Positions 9,193-19,371 of a stretch of DNA of 64,000 nt are shown piece by piece. Position 1 is the first letter of the stretch; each line of letters begins with the position of its first letter. The stretch is taken from assembly GCA_048569615.1 (NCBI GenBank), contig JBLIRK010000003.1, positions 31,211-95,210 on the forward strand, written 5' to 3'. Below the pieces are notes generated by a model, which saw only the letters and a list, made by a program, of their open reading frames with translations, ran no database searches and had not been told where the DNA came from. Position numbers and translations under genes: made by a program. This stretch comes from JAYEPK01 sp048569615 (lineage in GTDB: Archaea > Thermoplasmatota > Penumbrarchaeia > Penumbrarchaeales > Penumbrarchaeaceae).

Positions 9193-12100
9193 ATGAGATA
9201 TGACAGGATAGCCCGACCCATTTTTGCATTGTTGATACTACTATCACTGATACTTTCCGGAGTGGGCAGCATCGGCCATAAAGAAGCAAATGACGAAGAA
9301 AAGGACGGTCCATCCGCAAGGGAAAGTATCCTTGCGGGGCCCCCTTCAAGGGACCTTGAGGATGGGAAGACGGTTTTCCAAATGGACGGAGGGGATCCGG
9401 ATTGGGTGCTCCTGCGCAACGGTGTCATCCAGAGGGAGGAAGGTCTGATGAAGCTGGATGACAGGCGGATCGGAGGCGGGTCGATCTTCGCCGCGTCCCC
9501 GGAATCAACATACAACATGGCCACATCAAGGATGGTCCAGGAGTACCTCGGAAGGATCTATGCCGGATATGTTGTCTCTTCATCGGGCGGCGGCGGGAAT
9601 GTCAAGTTCTATCTGATATCCTCCGGCGATTCCGGAAGGAGCTGGGACGGACCTGTTATGGTGGCAGAGAAGAGCGGTGTGACAACAGGGTCCATCGACC
9701 TTCTTATTCAGGGGGACAAGGTCTTCTATGTGATGACGACAAGGGGAGCCAGCGCAGGCCAGAAGGAGATATCGGTGAAGGTCACAAGCTACCTTAACTG
9801 GATGAACATCTCTTCCGTTCCCTCACATATCGTCGAGAGCGGACTCGGGACCCATCAGACGGCCTTGGTTAATTTCAACCAGAGGGTATTCCTTTTCTGG
9901 AAGAGGGGTGATTTCTCAAGACCGCAGTACCAGGTCCACTACGATGGAAGCTGGTCCACCACCCATGAGATCGCTATCAATACGAAATGGTTCTGCCCCG
10001 TGTTCTCGGACTTCAACGGTCTGGATACTCTCTATCTGCTCCACGTCGGGGGAACCGCCAACAACGACGTATACGTCACCAACACCACCGATTTCGGGGA
10101 TACATGGTCCGCTACGGTCAGGTTGTTTTCCGGTTCCGGGGAGCTGGAATACATCTCCGCAGCCCGTGGTCCCGGTGCCATCCATCTTGCCACAAGCTAC
10201 GAGACGCTTCTCCAGATCGATCATGCAACGTACAACGGCCGGGGTGTGACCGGACCCTCGAAGATCGCCTACTTCAGCGCCAATGTTCAGGACAACGATC
10301 CCAAGGAGGTATGCATCTCTGCGGATGACAGGGATGTTGCTGTCATGTACGAGGACGTCGGTGGAAAGGTAATGATGGTGACGAAAAGGGAGGGGGGCTA
10401 CATCCCCGAGATCTCATCCTTCGGTTTCGGTTCGGCCCACAGCCCCACCATGGACGCGGGGAGGAATGCGGTATGCTTCATGAACGGCACGCTCCTCGAG
10501 GTCCGGGTGCTGTCGAGGGCGACCCGCGGGGCTGTCTATTCTCAGCCTCTCTCCAACATAGGCCTCAGCTCATGGAATGACATAGGGTTCACCACGGGTG
10601 GCCTCGGCCATTCATCAAACATCACATTCAAGGTCCTGGATTACGATACCGGGGATGCGCTCTTCCCCCAAAGCGGCACCGTGAGGATTAACGACCTGCC
10701 GCCAGGTGAGATCGAAGGCAGATATCACAACAACGCGATGGACCTCTCCGGAGCGTGGACGGAGGGAGGGGGGCTGGCAGAGACAATCGTTTTGATGCTG
10801 TTCTTCGAGAGGAATGAGAGGTTCGATCCGTGGCTCATGTCCATGTCCGTCAACTACACCGTATCCTATCCTTATACCGAGGATTTCAGCCAGGACTTCC
10901 ATTTCCACTCTTCAATGAACGTGGATATTACTCCCATCGGAGCAGAGCTCATCGAGGGAGCGGATTCGGGGTGGATCACCATGGGACCTGTAAGGTTCGA
11001 GGATGAGATCCCATCCCACCTAAGCGTGCACTGCAGTTTTCTGGGCAACGGGAACAAGATAAAGGCAGAGGTCCTGGACAGGAACCAGGACCAAGTTTCG
11101 AATTTCGGGGATGCGGAATCAAGCGAGGTGACGGAGACCGAGAAGGAGGTGTTCGTAAAATGGGGCCGGAACAATTTCGGAGACATTCCCACGGGACTCT
11201 CGATGGTATTTGTCAGGCTCCATCTCATAAAGGATTCACCGGCAGCTCCGGCCGTAAAATGGTTCAAACTCGGACCCACGGAGCCGCCAGCATTGGTCGG
11301 AGACGAAGCGGACCGGATGATGATCCGGAGGGGACAGAGCGCTTCCCTTTACATTGAAGCGGCGGACCGGGAGGAGCCGCTGGGCGACCTGAATATCGCT
11401 GTTGAATGCAGGGCGCCGGATTCTAACATATGGAGCGACACCATGGTAAGCGATCCGCTCTGGAATGGCAACAACTGGACGGTGTTATTCATGACGGACA
11501 TGAGCTCGAGGATCGGCACCTATGATTTCAGGGCGATGGTCAGGGACAACGAGGGCGGATCCTCCGATTGGGTCGAGCTTTCCTCCCGGATAACGGTATT
11601 GAACAATATCCCCGCCCCTCCGATGATCACCATCCGACCGGCGACCGCCAGGGTGGGGGACGACATCGAGGTCTCGCTTCTATCAGCCGGTTCTGACAGG
11701 GAAACCGCCTCGGGGGAGCTGACCTACACACTGGAGCTTTACAGGGAGGAGGAGCTGCATGACACGCTGTCCAATCTCACAAGCCTTGAGATCGTTCTCG
11801 AAGACCTTCCCCTTGTCAAACACGAGACCTGGACCATTGAAGCCAGGACATGGGACGGTGTTGAAACAGGCCCCTGGACCACGGTGACCTTCGGGGTCGA
11901 GAACACCGAACCGTCAACCACCAGCTCCCTTCCGGGAATCATCCATATGGAGGAGGATGAAGGGTGGTCCAGCGGCTCGATCGACACATGGTTCTCGGAC
12001 GCCGACGGGGACGAACTTGTCATTTCTTTCATGGGCCCCCCGGAACTTGGGATCTCACATTCGGGGGATTTATTGGAACTTTCGACACCGGAGGACCGCT

Positions 12101-13257
12101 TCGGACCTTCATTTCTTTGGGTATTCGCGACCGACGGAGAGGCGGAAGTGGAAATTAACATATCCATCGATGTGGCACCGGTCAACGATCCTCCCGAATG
12201 GAATCCTGTAGATAGCGTATCGGTGATGCAGGATGAATGGCTCAGCGTTTCCCTGGGAGCACATGATTCCAGGGATGGGGAGGATGTCCTGGTGAGCTCC
12301 GACATAAGGGAAGTCATACCCGGCCTGCTGGAGGGGGTCAATTTCATCCAGTACCCCAACGGAGACCTGGAGCTTCTTGCCTCCAACGCGATGGTGGGCA
12401 TATTCAATATCACCTATCACATGGTCGACGGGGACCATGATCTAACCGGTTACCTGGAGATAGAGGTTGTTAATGTCAATGACGGTCCTTCCCTCCTGTC
12501 TGCGGGAACATCCGGAGGAAAGAGAGTTTTCGAATTCGATGAGCTGATCACATTCACCGCCGAAGCGGATGATCCGGACCTGGGATGGGGGGACGAATTA
12601 TCCTACGAATGGTCATCAGACATATCCGGAGCCATAGGCACGGGAGATACGATCTCCTCCGTGATCGATGTTGGAGACCACATCATCACCCTGAGGGTGA
12701 CAGACAATGAGGGGGCTTCCAACTCCACATCGTTCTCCATCACTGTCCTGGATGACGAACTGGACGGGGGGTCCGTAATGAGGACATCCACCCTTTACAT
12801 GATCGCCGGAGGTGCTGCCTTCGGACTGGGCCTCCTGATCGCAGTAATCATCATTATCGTGGGATTCGTGACGGGGAAGAAGAAGAAGAAGGAAGCAGAG
12901 GAGGAAAAGAAGGAGGTTCCGAAGGAGCCTGAGGATAGGACCCCGAAGCTCGGTCCAGGAGGTCCGGAAAATCTGAAGATGGGTGAGACTGCTCCGGAGA
13001 GGCGGCAGCTCCCTCCGGCGGAGACACCTTCAGAATCCATACAGAACGATACACGAAAGGAGGCGGAACCGGCTGCTTCGTCTCAGCATCAAACTCAGAC
13101 CGCAACCCCGCCGCGATCCGGGCAATCCGTCCCGGTTCCGCAATCTCATGCAACAACGACCCCCTCGGTTATGACCCAAAATCCGGCCGGGCCATCGGCT
13201 CCCGCTTCGCCACCGCAGCCGCAACAGATCCCCAACACGGAGGTGAAAAACGAATGA
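9193..13257 (+). CDS. Giant surface protein: Asp-box propeller, Ig/cadherin-like domains, C-terminal anchor
   Basis: A 1354-residue secreted protein. A signal peptide (ALLILLSLILSG) opens it. The N-terminal 430 residues look like a sialidase-type beta-propeller with Asp boxes such as SSGDSGRSWDGP and TTDFGDTWSA. Several beta-sandwich domains follow, including cadherin/PKD-like ones (APVNDPPEW, VNVNDGPS, LRVTDNEGAS). One membrane helix (LGLLIAVIIIIVGFV, about 1200-1220) is followed by KKKKK and a 130-residue Pro/Gln-rich cytoplasmic tail. This topology puts the propeller outside and a flexible tail inside. No catalytic residues of sialidase were identified; an adhesin or sugar-binding role is a guess. 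Its stop overlaps the next start (ATGA). Confidence 0.8.
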   Translation: MRYDRIARPIFALLILLSLILSGVGSIGHKEANDEEKDGPSARESILAGPPSRDLEDGKTVFQMDGGDPDWVLLRNGVIQREEGLMKLDDRRIGGGSIFAASPESTYNMATSRMVQEYLGRIYAGYVVSSSGGGGNVKFYLISSGDSGRSWDGPVMVAEKSGVTTGSIDLLIQGDKVFYVMTTRGASAGQKEISVKVTSYLNWMNISSVPSHIVESGLGTHQTALVNFNQRVFLFWKRGDFSRPQYQVHYDGSWSTTHEIAINTKWFCPVFSDFNGLDTLYLLHVGGTANNDVYVTNTTDFGDTWSATVRLFSGSGELEYISAARGPGAIHLATSYETLLQIDHATYNGRGVTGPSKIAYFSANVQDNDPKEVCISADDRDVAVMYEDVGGKVMMVTKREGGYIPEISSFGFGSAHSPTMDAGRNAVCFMNGTLLEVRVLSRATRGAVYSQPLSNIGLSSWNDIGFTTGGLGHSSNITFKVLDYDTGDALFPQSGTVRINDLPPGEIEGRYHNNAMDLSGAWTEGGGLAETIVLMLFFERNERFDPWLMSMSVNYTVSYPYTEDFSQDFHFHSSMNVDITPIGAELIEGADSGWITMGPVRFEDEIPSHLSVHCSFLGNGNKIKAEVLDRNQDQVSNFGDAESSEVTETEKEVFVKWGRNNFGDIPTGLSMVFVRLHLIKDSPAAPAVKWFKLGPTEPPALVGDEADRMMIRRGQSASLYIEAADREEPLGDLNIAVECRAPDSNIWSDTMVSDPLWNGNNWTVLFMTDMSSRIGTYDFRAMVRDNEGGSSDWVELSSRITVLNNIPAPPMITIRPATARVGDDIEVSLLSAGSDRETASGELTYTLELYREEELHDTLSNLTSLEIVLEDLPLVKHETWTIEARTWDGVETGPWTTVTFGVENTEPSTTSSLPGIIHMEEDEGWSSGSIDTWFSDADGDELVISFMGPPELGISHSGDLLELSTPEDRFGPSFLWVFATDGEAEVEINISIDVAPVNDPPEWNPVDSVSVMQDEWLSVSLGAHDSRDGEDVLVSSDIREVIPGLLEGVNFIQYPNGDLELLASNAMVGIFNITYHMVDGDHDLTGYLEIEVVNVNDGPSLLSAGTSGGKRVFEFDELITFTAEADDPDLGWGDELSYEWSSDISGAIGTGDTISSVIDVGDHIITLRVTDNEGASNSTSFSITVLDDELDGGSVMRTSTLYMIAGGAAFGLGLLIAVIIIIVGFVTGKKKKKEAEEEKKEVPKEPEDRTPKLGPGGPENLKMGETAPERRQLPPAETPSESIQNDTRKEAEPAASSQHQTQTATPPRSGQSVPVPQSHATTTPSVMTQNPAGPSAPASPPQPQQIPNTEVKNE

Positions 13258-16200
13258 AAAGAATGAAACTGCCATATAAAATCGCGATCTCGATCATCTT
13301 TCTTCTGATGTTAATCACGACAATCCCGAATGATGCTATCTCCACCGACGAGGAAGATTCCACAGACGAATCAATGGCAACCATGGGTGATGCGCCTATG
13401 GCAACGAACTCCCAGCTGAAGCTGGTGAAGAAGATCGATGATGTGTTCATTCAGGAGCAGTGGAGTATGCCCGGAAGGAGCAATATCGCAATACAGGGCT
13501 CCACTATATTCTACGCCTTCTGGCAGTACAACGGAAGCACGATGGATGCCAGGCTGATCGCTTCCTACGATAATGGCTCTACCTGGACGAGCCCCATCGA
13601 TGTTTACCGTCGGACAACAACCACCAATTCCAACAGGATGTACAATGCCCTGCACATATGGAAAGGAGAGATCTTCTACTTTCTCCAGGTTCATGATACC
13701 TACGCATACAACCGCATCATGCTTGTGAAAAAGGCTCCGGTCAGCTCCTGGACCAATCTGAGAACCGCCTCCGCGACCACCGTCATTTCCTCCGAAGCAA
13801 ATGCCAACTACTGCCCGGTGTCAGGCAAGGACTACCTCTACCTTGCAGCTGTCCAATCAAGCCAGTGGACGGTGAGGTTCTACAGGTACTCCGGCGCAAG
13901 CTGGACGACCATCGGCCAGTTAAGTGATCCTGGATCGACATTCAAGGCTGGATTGACGATCGTGGACCAGAGCGGTTCGGAGAAACTCGTTCTGACCTAC
14001 ACCAGGCAGTACCACTATGAAGCAGGGAAGCTCTGGTCCGATGGTAAGATATACATGCGCACATCAACCAATTCCGGCTCCACATGGACATCGGCCGTTG
14101 CGATAGCCAGCAAGGTCACCGACCATCAGGCCCATATGCTTTTGAACCTGAACGGAACCCTTGTCCTCATCTCGAACAGGCAGGATTACGATGACCTGCT
14201 CCTTTACCGGTCCACGGACAAAGGATCCACCTGGTCCGATGGCATATATGTCATCACGGATAGAGGCTTTAACCTGCTGGGTACCCATTGGCACGAATGG
14301 GCCGCCGGGTCAAACGACAACAAGACCATCTACCTGGTCTACGAGGGGGAGAACGGAACCTCGAGCATGACGCATTCAGAGGACTGGGGAGCCAACTGGA
14401 TAGATGAGGACGATGCAGTGCAGCTGGAGACCAGCAACTCGCTTGATCCCTTCATTACCCCGGATAACAGGTTCCTGTCCATGGTGAAAATGAACGGGAC
14501 CCTATACGATCTCGAGCTCTACGACCTCAAAGGCCTCTATCTGGAATCCTACTCACCCGTCAACCTAACGGTCACATCGGGCTATTTCACCAACAACCTC
14601 ACATGGGAAGCTCCCCCGATGAAGACCTTCGACAGGTTCACCTTCCAGGGGTACAAGATCTTCAGAGGAAGGGATCAGTTCAGTCTCTCTCAATATGCAA
14701 CGGTCGGCAATGTGACCAGTTATCTGGACCTGGTGCCATCCTATATGCCTGCCAAGTACTATTATGCGGTCCTGGCCTCGTTCAGCACCATAGGGGACAG
14801 TCCGCTTTCCAACCTGGCATCGGGCACTCCGCTTATCCCTCCCCCTCCGGAGAACCTTATTTCGGAACCGGGAGACCTTATGGTTGACCTCTACTGGGAT
14901 CCGCTGCCGGATGAAGTGATGCAGCTCTTTCCAATAGACCATTACACTGTATACAGGGGAAGATACTCCGATTCCCTTCATAGGCTGGCCGATGTCCAGG
15001 GAGCCTTCAGCTACAGGGATCAGGATATCGACATATACCCTGCAACCTACCATTACAAAGTGACATATACCCTGCAGGTCATCGGAGAGGGAAATCCATC
15101 AAATATCACATCCGCCAAGCCGAACACATATCCCGACCCTCCTGAGGAACTCGGTTTCTCCGAGATCGACGGAGGTGTGAGATTGGGCTGGAAACCGCCC
15201 CTCGATAACGGATGCTGCAATATCATCAAATACAGAATATTCCGGGGCAATCACACCGACGAGATGGATCTCATAAGCGAGAATCCATCAGCGACCAGGA
15301 ACCTGGACCAGACCGGATTGGTAATAGGAAATAATTACTACTACACCCTAACGGCCACGAACAGGCTCGGAGAGAGCCTGCCGACCGAACCGCTGAGGGT
15401 AAATTACAAGGGAGTCACATCCCGACCCCGGGACCTCACGGCGGTGGGAGAGCAGGGAGCCATCGACCTTTGCTGGAGCCCCCCATCGGTGACATGGGGC
15501 CTGCCCGTTGAGAGCTACTACATATACAGGGGATCGTCGTCCAGGGCGACAGCGCTATACAAAACCGTCGAGGGCACCGTCACCTCGTTCACGGACATTG
15601 TAACCAACGGGATAGAGTACGAGTACGAGGTCTCGGCCGTCAACGTCCACGGGGAGAGCCAGAGGGCAGGGCCTGTTTTCGCTACCGCCTCAACGATCCC
15701 CGGAAAGGTAACGGACATCACCATATCCTCGGGAGACCGGTCAGCAATGCTCGAATGGGAGCCCGCGGAAGATGACGGGGGATCTCCCATTACATACTAC
15801 ACTATCTACCGCTCGCAGATCCTGGGAGAACCGCAGAAGCTGCAGGACATGGCCACTGGAATACTCCTCCTCTTCGACAGCGGATTGAACAACGGAGAGA
15901 CATATTACTACTGGATCAGGGCTTGGAACAAGAACGGGGCAGGGCCTTATTCGGACCCCGTATCCGCCGTGCCTGGAAAGACTCCCTTCATGATCAGCGA
16001 GATATCCGCCGTGCCGCTCCTGTTCGGAGCAAGATTGAGCTGGAAGGAGCCTATGGACGGCGGAAGGGACATCCTGGAATACCGCATCTACCGAGGAGCG
16101 GGAATGCATTCCATTGAATATCTGACCAACAGAACGCATTCGGGATCGGATGATCCCGAATACACGGACAGGGACCTCGAATATGGAGGAACATATTTCT

Positions 16201-17888
16201 ACGGGGTCAAAGCAGTGAACCTCATCGGAGAATCCGCGTTCTCACCCATCGTGTCCGTTACTCCCTTCGGCGCCCCCTCCGCGCCCAGGATATCCGGATG
16301 GGAGCACGGGCTCAACGACCTGCGGGTATCGTGGCTCCCTCCCGGGGACAGCGGAGGGCTGCCGATCGCGGGGTACAGCTTCCACTTCAGGATCCAGGGA
16401 AAGAGCGAATGGGTGACACTTGAAACAAAGGACCTCGACATAGCCGTAAGAAGCCTGAAGGCGGGAGACGTGATGGAGGTGATGGTCTCCGCCTTCAATG
16501 ACCTTATAGAGGGACCGCCAAGCGACATCGTGGAGATAGAGCTCGGGGACGTTCCGGAAAAGATGAATGCTCCAAAGGCCGATCCGGGAGATTCCTCCGC
16601 TTTACTGAAGTGGGAGCTGACGATGGATAACGGACATCCCATCCTCGGATACAACATCTACATGGTCAACGACAAAGGGAAAAGCATAAAGATCGCGGAA
16701 GCGGCCGGGGATGTCCTGCAGTATGCTCTGGAAGGACTGCTCAACGGAAGGAGCTACCAGATCAGGATATCGGCCCATAACAAGTTCGGCGAGGGGCCGC
16801 TCTCGGACCCCGCTGTATTCACCCCTGTCGCCCTCCCGTCCAAACCCATGCTCCTGGCCGTTGACGAGGCGGAGGACCAGCATATCATGATCTACTGGAC
16901 GGAACCAGGGAACAAGGGTGGATCGGAGCTCGTCGAATACATCATTTTCAGAGGCACCTCGCTTCAGAGCATTTCGGCACTTGGGACGGTAAGCGCCGAG
17001 TTCACCTATTACGACGACCAGGAAGTTGAGAACGGAAAGACGTACTACTATCAGATCTCGGCCGTTAACGGAGTGGGAGCCGGACCGAAATCCCAATGGG
17101 TTAGCGCAAGACCCCTGTCGCTTCCCTCAGCTCCCGTCGACCTCAGGGCTTCCGCCACTACGGACACCGTGACCGTCTCATGGCTCGAGCCAGCGGATAA
17201 CGGAGGCTCGGATATCATCGGATATGTGGTTTACAAGGGAAAGAGCGAGGATGACATGGAGCTCTGGAAGCAGCTCGGACCGGATGTCACGAGCCTTGAC
17301 GACGAGGATGTCGAGGAAGGGAGCTACCTTTACATGGTCCGGGCTTTCAACGAGAAGGGTATGGGTGCGGAGGCAACCAGGGAAGTCTCGGTCCCGGCGA
17401 GGAACCCCACAGCGGCAGTGATCGGCATAGCGGCATTCCTGATCCCCCTCCTCATTGCAATACTGGCGGTCATCGTCCCACTGATGATAGTCAAGTCCAA
17501 ACGGAAGAGGGAGAAGGAGGCAAAGGAGGCAAAGCTGCAGGAAGAGGCGAAACCCGCTGTTGAGCAACCGACCCCGCCGGCGGGGCCCCAGCTTCCGGGA
17601 GCTCAGGCGCAGAGACCAGGGGCCGCTCTTGCACTCTCGCCGCCAACGGCCATGATCCGCTCCCCGGAAAGACAGCTGCCCCCGGCAATTGCTCCTCAGC
17701 CGATGCCGGCTTCACATATGCAGCAGCCCCCGCCGGTCCAACAAGCGTCCACCGAGATCACGTATCAGAAACCACAGCCGCCCACACAGCAGGGTACGAT
17801 CCCGATCCCCTCTCCAATGCAGACTCCGCCCACACAGCAAGCCATCCTTGAACAACAGCGTCCTCCGGCCCCTGACAACGGAACATAG
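13254..17888 (+). CDS. Giant surface protein: Asp-box propeller and about ten FN3 repeats, C-terminal anchor
   Basis: A 1544-residue secreted protein that starts inside the stop of its neighbour. After a signal peptide (IAISIIFLLMLITTIP), about 420 residues form an Asp-box propeller (SYDNGSTWTSP, STNSGSTWTSA, STDKGSTWSDG). Roughly ten fibronectin type III domains follow, each with a W-x-P core and YxIYRG strand (for example WKPPLDNG, WSPPSVTWG, WLEPADNGG). A single helix (AFLIPLLIAILAVIVPLMIV) precedes KSKRKREK and a Pro/Gln-rich cytoplasmic tail of about 130 residues. Both paired proteins carry a PER-QLPPA motif in the tail. Probably a surface adhesin or scaffold; no enzyme function is evident. 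Confidence 0.82.
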   Translation: MKRMKLPYKIAISIIFLLMLITTIPNDAISTDEEDSTDESMATMGDAPMATNSQLKLVKKIDDVFIQEQWSMPGRSNIAIQGSTIFYAFWQYNGSTMDARLIASYDNGSTWTSPIDVYRRTTTTNSNRMYNALHIWKGEIFYFLQVHDTYAYNRIMLVKKAPVSSWTNLRTASATTVISSEANANYCPVSGKDYLYLAAVQSSQWTVRFYRYSGASWTTIGQLSDPGSTFKAGLTIVDQSGSEKLVLTYTRQYHYEAGKLWSDGKIYMRTSTNSGSTWTSAVAIASKVTDHQAHMLLNLNGTLVLISNRQDYDDLLLYRSTDKGSTWSDGIYVITDRGFNLLGTHWHEWAAGSNDNKTIYLVYEGENGTSSMTHSEDWGANWIDEDDAVQLETSNSLDPFITPDNRFLSMVKMNGTLYDLELYDLKGLYLESYSPVNLTVTSGYFTNNLTWEAPPMKTFDRFTFQGYKIFRGRDQFSLSQYATVGNVTSYLDLVPSYMPAKYYYAVLASFSTIGDSPLSNLASGTPLIPPPPENLISEPGDLMVDLYWDPLPDEVMQLFPIDHYTVYRGRYSDSLHRLADVQGAFSYRDQDIDIYPATYHYKVTYTLQVIGEGNPSNITSAKPNTYPDPPEELGFSEIDGGVRLGWKPPLDNGCCNIIKYRIFRGNHTDEMDLISENPSATRNLDQTGLVIGNNYYYTLTATNRLGESLPTEPLRVNYKGVTSRPRDLTAVGEQGAIDLCWSPPSVTWGLPVESYYIYRGSSSRATALYKTVEGTVTSFTDIVTNGIEYEYEVSAVNVHGESQRAGPVFATASTIPGKVTDITISSGDRSAMLEWEPAEDDGGSPITYYTIYRSQILGEPQKLQDMATGILLLFDSGLNNGETYYYWIRAWNKNGAGPYSDPVSAVPGKTPFMISEISAVPLLFGARLSWKEPMDGGRDILEYRIYRGAGMHSIEYLTNRTHSGSDDPEYTDRDLEYGGTYFYGVKAVNLIGESAFSPIVSVTPFGAPSAPRISGWEHGLNDLRVSWLPPGDSGGLPIAGYSFHFRIQGKSEWVTLETKDLDIAVRSLKAGDVMEVMVSAFNDLIEGPPSDIVEIELGDVPEKMNAPKADPGDSSALLKWELTMDNGHPILGYNIYMVNDKGKSIKIAEAAGDVLQYALEGLLNGRSYQIRISAHNKFGEGPLSDPAVFTPVALPSKPMLLAVDEAEDQHIMIYWTEPGNKGGSELVEYIIFRGTSLQSISALGTVSAEFTYYDDQEVENGKTYYYQISAVNGVGAGPKSQWVSARPLSLPSAPVDLRASATTDTVTVSWLEPADNGGSDIIGYVVYKGKSEDDMELWKQLGPDVTSLDDEDVEEGSYLYMVRAFNEKGMGAEATREVSVPARNPTAAVIGIAAFLIPLLIAILAVIVPLMIVKSKRKREKEAKEAKLQEEAKPAVEQPTPPAGPQLPGAQAQRPGAALALSPPTAMIRSPERQLPPAIAPQPMPASHMQQPPPVQQASTEITYQKPQPPTQQGTIPIPSPMQTPPTQQAILEQQRPPAPDNGT

Positions 17889-18131
17889 AGCGATATCCGC
17901 CTTTGCGCCCTGCATCGAAGGATGTATTGGATGCTGGCCCAAAGGGTGGAGAGGGATGCAAGGACGGGAGTGGAAATGCTCCACGAACCGAACCATCCGG
18001 GCAGAGATGGAGTTCTGACGGAGGATAAGCCTCAGGACCGCAAACAGAGGCTCCTCGTAAGATCTGATGGATGCCCACCTGAAAACTTCGGCCAAACCTA
18101 GATATTCAATGACTACTTCACTGAAATTGAA

Positions 18132-19364
18132 ATGGCATCTTCGCAGCCTAATGAAGGGGAAAGATCAAGTCCCCGGGAGAGGGGAGCAGTCGCCGCTTTG
18201 ACGTTCATATCCATCGTTGCGGTCATCGTGCTCTCCGTTTCGATCTTCATAGGGTCGATGCTCTCGCTGCTCTTCACCCGTGAAGGAGCCGTGGAATGGC
18301 CCTATATCGCCGGAATGGTGGGAATGACGCTGTTCGTCATCGTCGTGGAGATCGTCACATACATGCATCATTCCAGATTGCTCAGACCCCTCTACTTCCT
18401 CTCCTCGACCCTCATCGGCCTCTTCTTCTACATGTTCTGGGCTTCCCTGGTCGGAGGCCTGCTTATTCTGCTCGACCTTCTCATCGGCCTGTTCTCCGAG
18501 ATGATCTATCTCCAGCTGACAAGGGGTCTCGTCATCCTCATGATCGCCGGACCTGTGCTATGGGGGCTCATCGAGGGCAGGTTCCTCAGGGTAAGGAGAG
18601 TGACAATCCCATTGCAGAACTATAGGGGAAAAGGTGCAAGGATCGCACTGATATCCGATGTCCACCTCGGCCTGCTTGTCGGGGAGCACAGGCTCGGAAG
18701 GATCATCAGGAACCTCAGGAGGGAGAGACCCGACGTAATTATCTCCGGAGGCGACCTGCTGGATACCAATCCGAGATTCCTGAAGCGCATGGAGCCCATC
18801 CTCAAGGAGCTTACCTCCATCGCCCCCTCTTACGCTGTGATAGGAAACCACGAGTTCTACCACGGAATGGCTGATTCCAAGGTTTTCCTGAGGGATGTGG
18901 GATTCGATGTGCTTGACAGATCAGAATTCGAGGATACCGGGAAGGGATTCCACATATCGGGGGTCGATGACCCGTCGGCTTTCGGAAGCCATGAGGAATA
19001 CAGGAAGAGCATCGATGGGTCCTTTAAAACAGCTCCGGCGGGCAAAGGGCTAGTACTTGCGAACCACCAGCCCATGCTCTTCCACAGGTCGGCGGATATG
19101 GGACTCGGTCTGATGCTCTCCGGGCATACCCACGGCGGACAGATGTTCCCCGGCGGTCTGTTCACACGCCTCATATACAAGGAAGGAGACAGGGGTCTCA
19201 TAAAATACAAGGATTCACACCTGTACGTTTGCCTCGGGACGGGGTCATGGGGGCCCCCTCTCAGGGTCGGAGCTCCTTCCGAGATGGTCATCATTAACAT
19301 CAGAGAACATTACAAAAAAAAAGGGGAGCGCGGGCCTCCCCTTGAAGAAGGCCTGTTGATCTGA
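18132..19364 (+). CDS. Membrane-bound metallophosphoesterase (YkuE-like)
   Basis: A 410-residue protein with about four N-terminal membrane helices (residues 18-150) and a calcineurin-like phosphoesterase domain. The metal-binding motifs are complete: LISDVHLG, ISGGDLLD, VIGNHEFYHG, LANHQP and LSGHTHGGQ. Proteins of this layout hydrolyse phosphodiesters, sometimes UDP-linked or lipid-linked; the substrate here is unknown. The domain follows the helices, so it should sit on the cytoplasmic face if the helix count is even. The last 17 codons run through an A9 tract and a GC hairpin that read as a terminator for the opposing gene. The 243 bases before it hold no recognisable feature. Confidence 0.88.
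   Translation: MASSQPNEGERSSPRERGAVAALTFISIVAVIVLSVSIFIGSMLSLLFTREGAVEWPYIAGMVGMTLFVIVVEIVTYMHHSRLLRPLYFLSSTLIGLFFYMFWASLVGGLLILLDLLIGLFSEMIYLQLTRGLVILMIAGPVLWGLIEGRFLRVRRVTIPLQNYRGKGARIALISDVHLGLLVGEHRLGRIIRNLRRERPDVIISGGDLLDTNPRFLKRMEPILKELTSIAPSYAVIGNHEFYHGMADSKVFLRDVGFDVLDRSEFEDTGKGFHISGVDDPSAFGSHEEYRKSIDGSFKTAPAGKGLVLANHQPMLFHRSADMGLGLMLSGHTHGGQMFPGGLFTRLIYKEGDRGLIKYKDSHLYVCLGTGSWGPPLRVGAPSEMVIINIREHYKKKGERGPPLEEGLLI
19314..19343 (-). terminator. Hairpin-plus-T9 terminator for the minus-strand Ca-binding gene
   Basis: On the minus strand an 8-bp stem (AAGGGGAG/CTCCCCTT, 7-base loop) is followed by nine Ts. It lies inside the 3' coding end of the convergent phosphoesterase gene, where the A9 tract encodes lysines. 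Stem and T-run are seen directly; function is inferred. Confidence 0.7.
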
Positions 19365-19371
19365 AGGTCCA

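Noticed and set aside
9193..17888. Active sialidases
   Set aside because: Asp boxes show a propeller, but the catalytic Arg triad and Tyr/Glu pair could not be identified.
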